Source: Heterocephalus glaber
Lineage: Eukaryota; Chordata; Mammalia; Rodentia; Bathyergidae
DNA length: 64,000 bases
Assembly (NCBI RefSeq): GCF_000247695.1
Contig: NW_004624776.1
Coordinates: forward strand, 16,407,360-16,471,359
Reading direction: 5' to 3'
In this document: positions 20,601 through 32,600 of the stretch, piece by piece
Numbering within the stretch: position 1 is the stretch's first letter
How the letters are laid out: each line of letters begins with the position of its first letter
The notes under the pieces: model-generated
What the model was told of the DNA's origin: nothing
What the model saw: only the letters and a program-made list of their open reading frames with translations
Databases searched by the model: none
Position numbers and translations under genes: made by a program

Positions 20601-23600
20601 TGCCGATGAGTCTGTCCTCTGATTGATCTTAGTCTCTGAGGCCATCATCCTCTGTCTCTGTGGATGGCTTTCTCTTCCTCCTGGGTACTCTTTCCTATGT
20701 CTTTACCCATTTCCCCAGCTTGGATCAGACCCTAGACATCGAAGCTGTGTTATCAAAACTGGATTTCTCTTCTGGAATAGCAAATTTGTTCTTGCACACT
20801 GAGTAGACTTCAGAAATTCAAAATTTCATTCAAAATATCACCTGTCCATCATACCCAGTGCTGAGACTGTTCTGCACCAGGCCTTCCGGTTAAAATCTTT
20901 TTTGCTATTTTAAATATATGAGGGAAGAGAGAAGTGTTTTTAACTTTTATGATTGGTGACTTTAGGGTAACACAAACAGAATTTTATATCACTATGACCT
21001 CCTCTCTCGAGGTGCTTTATGACTGCTTCTTACTGATGGAATGATGTCCATATTTCCCTCAGGACCACAAGCATTTGATGAGGCAACCTGTTACAGCACT
21101 ACTTGCTTTTCTTTGTAATGGAAGAGAGAAAGTTAATTTAAAGTGATTGTTCATTAAGAGTTAATTCCTGTTAATCCACGTGGTTGTCTGATTTCCATCT
21201 GGACATTGCTGATCTCACCATGGCCCACTATCATACTGTGTCCTTACTCATTTCATGTAGGGGTCAGCTGGAGTCAAGTTTGCATTGGATATTCAGGGTT
21301 CTATTGGTGAAGAACCATATACCACAGCTTTCACTCTGAGGTTAGCAAGAGTCTCTTGTAATCTAGTCATAATCTTTGATACTTCAAAAACTGCTTAAAA
21401 TAATCTCCAGAAAAGTAAATGGATTGCCAGGCGTGATGGTGCACACCTGTAATCCCAGTACTGGGGAGGCTGAGGCAGGAAGATCACTGTAAACTCGAGG
21501 CCAGCCTGGGCTATATAGTGAGTTCAAGGCCAGCCTGAACTACACAGCAAGACACTGTCTCAATAAAAAATGAAAAAAAAAATGGGTTTTACAACTGAGG
21601 CAGTCGAGTTTCTTTAAATGAGTGGTGATAATTGCAGTGGTTCATGCCTGGGATCCCAACTACTGAGGGAGCTGGTGTGGGAGGGTTTTGGGCTTGGGCC
21701 CAACCCGGACAATTTAGTGAAACTCTGACTCAGAATAAAGGGTGGGGATGTGGTTCAATGGTATGGAGCCCCTGGGTTCAGTCCCCAGTAATACACTTAC
21801 AAACACACACACACAACTGGTCATTAGAACCAGGTTTGGTAATGCACGCCTGTAATCTCAGCACTCAGGCTGAGGCAGGAGTAACTTAGGGAGTTCAAGG
21901 CCAGCCTGAAATACATAGTGAAACCCTGTCTCAGACAAACAAAAAAGACGAGTTATTGATAATAATTTGTAGCTGATAATTTTCCACTTTTTCTAACCAT
22001 TATCATTTTTATGTTGTCACTAAAGTGCCTGTTCCGTACTATATAATAAAGACAGTTTTCTCCAACACTAGCAAAAAGGACTGCCATCATCTTGATCACT
22101 GTGGCAGTGGAGACAAAGTATGAGATTTATTATCCTTTTGAATAAGAACAGTGGAAGTTTGTTTTTTCTTGGATCTGTTGGTCCCCTTAATGTTCACCTC
22201 GTTCTTCCATTAGCTTCTATTTCTTACTTGGTTTCATTTCTGTGATTCTTTCATTTCCAGTGATGTTTTATGGTTGTGAACTATGATAAATTTAAGTGAT
22301 CACGATTTATTTTATAGAGTATTTGAATAGTGTCTGAGTAACTACCCAATTTTAACATGAAATATGTAATCTGGGCACAAAATTTAAAGTGAAATTGCAT
22401 CAAAACACAGGGACCCTGATTACTCTCCATTTTGAAAAGTATGAAACAGTATTGGAAATACTCAAACTAGAGTGGCAGTTTTCTTCTAATTCAGCCATTC
22501 GGTTCATGTTGATTTCTTATTGGATGTTTAAACAATAGCTGACTTGTTCATTTGTATCCACCTTATGTTTGAAATGTTAGACCATGAGAACTTTCGCTCT
22601 CAAGCACTCAACTTTGACAGTAGAATATTCACTTGGGGTGGCGTCTGTGCTTAATCTGAGTTTAGAATTAACATCAGAAAGTGCTAACTAAGCCTGTCCT
22701 TTTTAAGAAACAAGCTTCCTAACTGTCTTATAATCAGGTGACCCAAGTGAAGTCGGAGCGTTTTTGCGTATCATCCTTGCGCAGGGGCCATGCTAATCTT
22801 TTCTGTATCGTTCCAATATTAGTATATGTGCTGCCGAAGTGAGCACAGTGAAGTGTTGGGGGTATTTTTGTTGTTGTTTTGGTTTTTTTTTTTTTGCAGA
22901 ACCAGGATCGAACTTGGGACCTCGAGCTTGTGAGGCAGGCGGCAGCACCACTAAGCTAAATCCCCGGCCTGGAGTGTTTTTAATGCCATCTTGAATTATA
23001 ACATTGAGAATTAGATATCAGGATATCAACTTGATATAAACGAGCATTTACCTGGCAGATTTTTTGTTTTCCGGTACCAGGGATGGAACTCAGGACCTCA
23101 CACTTGCCAGGCAGGCGTGGTGCCTCGGAACCACATCCCTGGCCCTACCTGGCAGATTTTTAAAACTAACTGGTTAATCCGTAACAAAACATAGCTTGAT
23201 TTCAGTATTTACTTTATCTTTTTCCAGTCAACAATGCTCCAATAAGGAAATGATAGTTAAGAATTACTAAAATTAAAAAAAATTATTCATTATAAGTTTC
23301 TGGGATCTTTGAACACTAGATTTCCTTTGTTTTTCTCATCCATGGCAGCCAGAAAACAAAACAAAACAAAAAATCACTCAAAATATTTTGCATGTTAAGT
23401 ACAGATTTATATGTTAGCTCTTCTTATAGGGAGTTGCTGTATCTCATAGTTCAAAGTGTATTCTTTAGATCAGTAAATTGTACTAACATGTAATTGCAGT
23501 TTACTGTGCAACAAAAATGATTCAAGAAGAAAAATAATGTACAGTCTATAATGTATCCATCTTTGTGTAGGCAATTGCTTATGTTACTCTACTTTTAACA

Positions 23601-26600
23601 TTTGTACTTGGATAAACACTTATGTAGGTCACAATGCAAGATGCTGCTAGCTCAAGCAGAAGGTATTAAAATTATTTTCTGAATAAAGAAATTGTCTAGA
23701 ATACCTGCAGATTGATAAGAAAAGAGAAGACAGATACCACTGAAAAATGCAAGTATTAAATTGATACCTCATTATCTTTGGCCACTAAAAATATGAAAAA
23801 AATTAACTTTGTTAGTTGTCAAGGAAATGAAAGTGAAATCCTAATTAGTATACTTGTATACACTTGTATACATCCCAGTATAACAAATGAAAAGGGAAAA
23901 TATCAAGTATTTGTAAAGATGTGGAATAAAGGGAACTTGCATACTTGGTTGGTGGGACTGTAAATTGTAGCAAGTAGGTTGGAAAACTATATTTACTAAA
24001 ATCAAACATAATTCCAGCACTCAGGAAGCTGAGGCAGGAGGGTCATATAAGTTTGAAGTCAGCCTAGGCTATATAGTGAGTTTAAAGCCAGCCTGAATTA
24101 CATATTGAGATCCTGTCTCAAAAAAAAAAAAAGAATATATGTATAACCTATAACCCAGTAGTTTTTCTAGGTTGGTGATGTACAGAAATGTGACTATATT
24201 CTCACTGAAGACATGTTCTAGAAAGTTAAACAAGAGCATAACAGTTGCAAACTAGACACAACCCAAAGTTCATCAACAATAAAACAGATTTGATCTGCAG
24301 TGGAATACTATACAGCAAAGAGCATGGGTAGGTTAAACTGTGAAGAAATGTCATAAGAATGTTGAGTGAGCCATAAAGAACAAACTAGAGACATTTATAG
24401 CTAAATGGATTTACATTGAGGCCATACTCTTAAGTGAAATAAATAGGACACGTGTAAATACTGAATAGTTTCTCTGGTGTGAGAAACTAAAAGTGTAAAC
24501 GAGGATCAAAATGTATAATTGATAATGTGGAATGGGAAGAAAAGGTCTAAAGGGTAGGGGAAGTGGGAGGGGTAGGGGAAAGGAAAGATAGGAAAGGAAA
24601 AAATATGAGAAAAGGAAAAAATGGAAACAAAGTCTCTGTAAATGGGGGGGGGTGAAGGGAGGGCAGGGGAAGGGGGAATAAATAAGAACTGAGATATTCA
24701 TGTAAAGGTCAAAGATCCCAATGATGACTGTAGCTGTATTGTGTATCTAAAATGTACCAGTAAACTTAATGGGAAAAAAAAAGAATGTTGAGTGAGAGAA
24801 CCCAGTCACAAAAGCATATGTATTGTATGAATTCATAAATGAAGTTTATGAACAGATAAAACTATTTTATGGTTTTAGAAATCAAATGATTATCCTTGGG
24901 GAGAAAAGTGAGATATAAGAGGACATTTAAAGTTCTAGTTTCAATTGGCTTTTTTTTTCCTTCTTGAGACAAAGTCTCATATTGTTGAGGCTGGTCTCAA
25001 ATTCCTGGTAATCTTCTGTCCCTCCTTTCCTTTTCCTTTTTCTCATCCCCTCATTTCTAGAGCTGAGGGTTATGCAAGTATGTTCACTTTGTTTTTGTTT
25101 TTTTTTCCTTCCTATTCTATATGTTCACTTTGTAAAGTTCATCAAGCTATATTTTTTGTTTTTGTTTTTTTTTTGGTACCGGGGATTGAACTCGGGTCCT
25201 TGCGCTTGCGCAGCAGGCGTTGAAACCACTGAGCTAAATCCCCAGCCCTATCATCAAGCTATATTTTGATTTGTGTACATTTATTGTTATAGTTCAATTA
25301 AAAGTTTTATTATCTTTTTGAGATAGGGTCTCGCTATGTAGTTGAAGCTGGTCTTGAACTCACTATATAGCCTAGGCTGGCCTTGAACTCAAAGCAATCC
25401 TCCTGCCTTATCCTCCCAAGTGCTGGAATTACAGACATGCACTACCCTAAAGGTTTTAAAGAATATTCTTAAACTTTTTCTTAGTAATTGAACAGATAAA
25501 TTATAAAAATGTCTACAAGGACTTCATAATTTTAAGGAACCACACTAAAGTTTTCTGTTTTCTTTTCTCCCTTCTTTTCTTTATGTTTACTGGATTTTTT
25601 CCTTTCAACATGCATATTAAAGAATTTGAAGATGATCCAATGAGGATTTTACATGACCTTCATTCAGAAGTCTGGGCTCTGAAGGTATCCATCCTACAAT
25701 ATTAATTTATCATTTTTCTGCAGGAAGTAACTGTTCTAGCCTAAGTAAATTTAGTCAGAAATTAGAGAAATTATGGGCTGGTATAGAGTGCTTGCCTTGC
25801 ATGTAAAAGGTCATCAGTTTGATATCTAGCAACATAAAAAGAGAAATTAGAGAAATTATGTATTTTCTTTCTTCATAAAAGGATGATGTTAATATTCTTC
25901 TTGATAAAGCAAGATTGGAAAGTCAAGAAAGCATTGGTTTTATTAAGGCAACAAAACTACTGATGAAAAAAAATGCAACGGATATCATAAAAATAAGAGA
26001 GTTTTTCCAGAAGTATGGATATAATCCACGTGTCAAGGAAAATTCAGGTTTGACTTTGGTTTTATAGCATTTGATTTGGTATTGAAGAAGGCAGCATAAC
26101 TAAGACACCTGTGGGCTTGGCAGTACTGTGTAGTTCTGGCTCTGCCAGGGTAAACATTTATTCAGTATTCCCGGTATGCTGGGACAGTGTAAAAACAGCC
26201 TTTGCTCTCCTTTCCTCAGTACTAGCTGAGGACTAGCACAGTGTTAGTTGAAAGAGTTCTTGGAGCTTTGTCAATTGAAAAGTACAGTAAATCCACATGT
26301 CTTCGGATAGGTGCTTTCTTAGTTCTACCAATAAATAACTAAGAAACCTTAAAGTGTGCTATTTTATTTTTCTTGTTCTCCATTTCCTCTTCTACAGAGA
26401 GATTCTGGCTATATAAGCTGATAAAGTCTTCTTAGTTCTAAAATTTTATTGAAGGGATAGTGTAACATGGTGGTTTAGAATTAGGACCCCAAATTGCATG
26501 GGTTTGAATCTGTTTTACCACTCATATACTATATTATCTTTGGCAAGTTACTTAACCTTGTGCCACAGTTTCCCATTTGTAAGATGAAGATGTGTAATAT

Positions 26601-29600
26601 ATCACTTCATAAGGTTTTATAGACTAAATGAGATAAAATTTGCTTAGAGCAGTATCTGGTATGTCAGTTACCCAACATTAACTGCTGTTGTTATTGTTCA
26701 GCCCATACCTCTGAGTGACTAACTTCAGTGCCTTTATGTTTATTATGAAAATGATCCTTATAGATAAAGAAGACATTAACTAAATTCAACAAGTCTTTAC
26801 CAAGGATGTGTGTGTAAATCTACATGTTGTAATAGGAAGAATTCAGTTGTCATTACTGTGAAAGAATCATCGATTCAGACACTGGTTCTATCAGTAAGAA
26901 TGTGTGTGACCTGGGATAATTCTCTAAATTATCAGAAACATACTGAAGGGACACTTGAAATAAATTTTTTATAAAGAATTAGGATTTTTGCCCTTGGGAA
27001 ATTTCAGATGGAGCAATCTTATCTTAATAAATGAGACTGTTGGTTTTGAGGTTTGACCAAAATATTACCTCTTTGATTTTGTTCCTAGTCTCCGAACAGG
27101 AAATCACTGATTTCACCCCAAAGATGGCCAGCTGTGATCATGTTCAAAGTCCTCGTGCGAAGGACAGCCTGTCTGATCCATCTGCCCCAGGTGGTTCAGT
27201 TTCTGAGGAGCCTCTGCGTAGTCCACAGCTTGCAGATTTTGGACTGGAGCGGTATATGATACCTCAGCTTCTACCAAACCCTCCACAAGCTGTAAGCAGC
27301 CACAAGGACGAGCCCATAATTGGAACTCCATCTACCAGACAGTCAGTAGTTAAAATACTAAAAACTCCAAAATGTGCTCTAAAGATGGATGATTTTGAGT
27401 GTGTAACTCCTAAATTAGAGCATTTTGGTATCTCTGAATATACTATGTGTCTAAATGAAGATTATACAATAGGACTGAAAAATATGAAGACTATCAAAAG
27501 GTAAGTTACTTTCTTAGAAGGTACATTTTTACCTGACTTCCTAAATCTTTTCATTTATTGATTTTTTTTTCCTAGAAGAAATTTGATGTTTCAGATATTT
27601 TTTTCTTTAAAAAATTTTCAGATAAATTATATTTTAAACTTATGTGAATCACTAATTCAATTATTAAAGTGTGAGCTATTGATTTCCTCAGGTGAGGAAA
27701 GTGATTAAAGCCTGAAAAAAATATATAGTATTTATAGAGACAGAAAAGAGATAAAATTAAAGAACTAAAATTGCTAACAATTTGTGGTTGCTTTGGTATG
27801 AAGACTTGAGAAGAGAGAAGGATCCAGGAAAAAACCAATTTCTGTTTTTTAAATTTTTATTTTATTTATTTATTTTCCTTTTTAAAAACAATTTTATTTT
27901 ATTGGTACATTTTTAGATATACAATATAAAGGCATTCATCATTGGAAATTTGCACCTTTACATAGTCTCTCTTGGTTCTTGTTTTTCCCCCTTCCCCTGC
28001 CCTCCCTTCAACCCCTCCATCCCTCCCTATTTACAAAGACTTTGTTTCCATTTTTTCATTTTCTCATATTAATTCCATTCCCTTCTTTCGTTTCCCCTAC
28101 CGCTCCCGCTCCCACTTCCCCTTCCCCTTTGCCCCTTTTTTCCTATTTGACATTATCTATTATACCTTTTAGTCCTTATTTACACTTTCAGTTTCTCACA
28201 CTAGAGAAACTATTTTGTATTTACACATGTGTCCTGTTTATTTCACTTAAGCATATCACTTCAGTGTGCATCCATTTAGCTATAAATGTCTCTAATTTCT
28301 CATTTTTTATGGTTGAGTAGTACTCCATTTTATAAAAAATTCACATTTTCTTTATCCAGTCTCCAGTTGATGGGCATTTAGACTGTTTCCAAGTTTTAGC
28401 TATTACAAACTGTGCTGCTATGAACATAGGTGCACATATATCACTGTGGTATGATTCTTTTAATTCTTTGGGGAAGATCCCCAGCAGGGGAATAGCGGGG
28501 TCAAATGGGACTTCCAGTCCTCCTTCTTTGAGGTATCTCCATACTGATTTCCACGGTGTTTGAAACCAATTTCTGTTTTGTTATCTGGGATGATACTAAG
28601 GTGTAAGAATACCTGAAGCTCAAGCTGAAAAATGTACATGTTGATTTTGAGGTACTTGATATTCTTTTTTTTTTTCCATTTAGTTTATTGGTCCATTTTA
28701 GGTATACAATACAGTTACATTCCTCATTGGGATCTTGTACCTTTACATAATGTATCTTGGTTCTTATTTTTTTCCCTATTCCCCTGCCCTCTCTTCACCT
28801 CCTTCATCCTTCCCTATTTACAAAGACTTTGTTGGGGCTGGGAATTTAGCTCAGTGGTTCCGTCGTCTGCCTCGCAAGCGCAAGGGCCTGAGTTCGATCC
28901 CTGGTACCAAAAAAAAACCAAAAACCCAAAAAACAAAAATACAAAGACTTTGTTTCCATGTTTTTCCTTTTCTCATATTTTTTTCTTTTCCCTTCCCCTT
29001 CCCCTCCTACTTCCCCTATTCCTTTAGACATTTTCTTCCTATTTCACAATAAGGTACTTGATATTCTTATTGCCTAGTAGACTTAGGTATTTTAGTATGA
29101 GTTTGAAGTTTACTTAGTGTGAATTCAGTGCTAGACTGAAGACATCTGGGTGTGATTACTGTGAAAACAGTAATTGAAATACTTTTCAAAGTATCCAAGT
29201 AATACCTAAAGATAAATCTATATCTTTAAGAACTTTTATCACTAAAAAAGGAAAATAAACGTTTATCTCAGTGAGTCAGGGAGAAAAACAATTCTGGGAA
29301 GAACAGGGAGGAAACTCTAAAGATAAAACAAAATGTTAATACAGAAAATTTTTAGAAGAGTAGAATTGATAAATCTAAGAAATGGTTCTTTAAATGCAAG
29401 CAATACAATTAGGAACTAAGGGCTTTTGTTTTTTTTGTTTTTTTGTTAAAAAAAACAACAACAACCCAGCCTCCTGAATGCTGGGATTACAGGCATGCAC
29501 TACCATGCCCAGTGCATGTTTTATTCTTTAAGCTATAACACCACAGGGTGTAGTATTGGGAAATTTGAAAGTTTCAGATAAAATTTCTGAAAATCATACA

Positions 29601-32600
29601 AAATGATCAAAATTAACTTAAGAAAACCTGGGTGTACCAATAATCAGAAGAAAACAGAAACAGTTACTAGAAACCTAGCTGCAGAAATGTTTGAACACAA
29701 ATGGTTTTCTGGATGACTCCTTTCATGACTTCAGAGAACTTATCTGACTTGGGGACCTTCAAGCTCATGAAGCATCATGTGTTTCTTTCCTCACTACTGA
29801 AATGGATATGACTCTACCCATCCTGTTGATGACACAAGGCCAATACAGGACAGTGGATTAAAAATTATTAACTGCTATAAGAATGAAATAATATAGATGT
29901 AATGATATCAAAATAATGACATAAAAAAAGAACTGTTATACTCAGGGGCCTGTAAACTATGTAAGAAGACATCCAGCTGGCTGCCTGATTTTGTCAAATC
30001 TTTATTAGAACACAACCTCAAAAGTTCTTTTTCAAAAACTAGACTATGACAAAAACACTTCAGTTTCATTAATGATGCTGATATAATCTTAGTACACTGA
30101 CAAGGCCCAGAAAAGGAAACAGTGGCCCAGTCTAATTCATGAATACAGATGTATAAATCCTAATTAAAATATTCAGAATCAAACTCAAATATTGAAAGCA
30201 TAATGAGCTATATTAAGCTAAACTATTGAACATAGCTAATATTTGGGAACTCATAAAACATTTATAGGGAAAAAAGAATAATTTTGGGGCAGGGGATTTA
30301 GCTCGGTAGTTCTGGTGCCTGCCTCGCAAGCGCAAGGTGCCAAGTTCCATCCCCGGTACCAAAAAAAAAAAAAAGAATAATTTCAGTAGATGTCAATGAA
30401 GAGTTTGATAAAATTTGACATCTGTTCTTCATTGTTTTTGTTTGTTGGTTGGTTTTTTTGTGTTTTGGAGACAGGGTTTCACCACATAGTCCACCTGGCT
30501 TCAATCTCCTTGTGATCCTCCTGCCTCAGCCTTCCAAGGGCTGGGACTTCAGGTGTGCACCACCATGCCCAGTTCTGTTCTCCATTTAAAATTCTTCATT
30601 TAAAACTCTAAGTAGGATACTTAATAATGAAACTGTCACCATTATTATTTAACATCATTCTTGATCCCCTGGCCAATGTAATGAGATAGGAAATAGAAAT
30701 GAAAAGTCTCTGTGTTGTATGTGTAGGGCAAGATTTTTGTAGTGTTGGGACAGTTGGTTAACTGTTTGGAAAAAGATCAAGTAATCTTTACCTCGTGTTA
30801 AATTATAAATAGATAAATCATTTAAAAAGTGGAAGAAGCAAATATAGCTAATTTACCCATTTAAACAATGCAGGTACATGTGTATTTATTTGTAATTTCA
30901 AGAGACTTGTAAATTCATGTGCCATGTTTAGATATCTGAATGATATTCAGATATTCCATTGAGGAATATAGAATAGAACATGGAGTATGTAAAGGATGAA
31001 AAAGAAAGAAACCTAGGATATACTTGCAACAAACACGACTCAGTGCTGTACACTTTTAACAGCTATTATATACATATTGATAAGCAACGGTAACATTCTA
31101 AAAGCTAAGGTAACCTTTGAAAAGCTAACTAAGAGGTGATTGAACTGTACCCAGGAGTTAAGGAGGAATGACTATAAATATGGGAAAAACATTTTTGGCC
31201 ATTAAAATAGTGCAGAGTTATATTTTCTGGGGATGTCAGTTCAGTGGTAGAGTGATTGTCTAGCAAGTGTGAGACCCTGGTTCAAAAAATGTACAAAGAA
31301 ACATGTATACCTATATACTGTTGTATAGACAGGATGTTAAGGACTGCATAGTTCATTGTATGCCAGTTCAAAACTGGGCACTTCTAAGCTGGAAGTTCAC
31401 TGGATCTTCATCAACAGTGTTGGATATTTTTTCTCTTTATTACTATTCCAGACAGCTGTGTAAAATTGGCTAGGGCAACTTTAGTAAGATGGAAAGATCA
31501 GGCTTTTTACTCTAAAACACTGACGGCTTTTTATCTGTTTTTATATACTGGCTACAAAATTCTGCTTTATTATTTTGAAGCATGAGCTACAAAATTCCCA
31601 GTTTGAACTAATGAGTTGGCTTAATTGCTTTCCTTTAAGTTATAGATTCTTACTGCACTTCAAGACTGTCAGTAGAAAATAGTTTTTTACCTCTTGTGAA
31701 CCACAGCTATATATGTATATTTTAAAAAGGATTTGTTCTGTGGGACTTCCATTTCATAAAAAAAAAAAAAAAACCTGAGCTAGTCCAGGCTTCATGATAC
31801 ATGTTAAGATTAAATTTTTCCTCAGGGGTTTAATATTAATTTTTTTAACTTTATAATTTTTCTATGAATTATTACCAGTGAGGTGGCTGTAGAAACAGAA
31901 CCCATGATCAGTGATGATGGCTTTGCCACTCCTGGCCCCATAATGCAGCAGTTGGAAAAAAGAGGTGAGTTTTAAAAATCAACTTCTCAGCTATATTCTT
32001 TATCAACTATCACCTCAGATATTCTGATAGTTTTCTGCATCTTTTTAATGTATAACATTGAATTTTATTAAGTACAATTCTTTTCATTTTCGGCATGATT
32101 TGATTCAAGAGAAAGAAAAGTTTGTTACATTTTTAATACTTTTTCTGTTCACTTTCAGTATTTGTAAGCTTTTTTGTTACGAACATTTTAATTTAAAACA
32201 TATATATTTGACATGGGTGTGATGTGCACACCTGTAATCCCAGCACTATAGGAGGCTGAGGAAGGAGGATTACAAGTTGGAGCCCAGCTTGAGCAATTTA
32301 CTAAGATCCTGTCTTAAAAGTAAAAGAAGGTTGGGGAAATAGTTCAGTGAGAAGGCTCTGAGTTCAATCCCCAGAGCCCACCCCAACAAAGAAAAACATA
32401 TCTGTTCACCAGTCTTTTGGTATAGAGCCATAGTATTTTCTTTTAGTTTAGTCTGTACCTATTGATTAGAGTTGTACATTATCTTTCTTACATAAACTAC
32501 ATCTAGAATATATGCTACCATTTCAAATTTTGATTATTTTTAACTAGTTGAGTAACTTAAGGAAAATTTTCATGTACTGTTTTCATATTTGTCCCAGGAA

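Larger units (their letters stand above)
23770..24930 (+). mobile_element. Ancient L1 ORF2 3' region
   Basis: Highly decayed L1 collinear with ORF2 (GTAAAGATGTGGAATAAAGG, TTGGTTGGTGGGACTGTAAA, CCCAAAGTTCATCAACAAT, GTGGAATACTATACAGC). Interrupted by a B1 (24011-24132) and a younger L1 (24371-24780). Confidence 0.75.

Noticed and set aside
27031..27504. 157-codon open frame as a single-exon gene
   Set aside because: It is SKA3 exon 4 (27089-27500) plus flanking intron bases; splice sites on both sides are clear.
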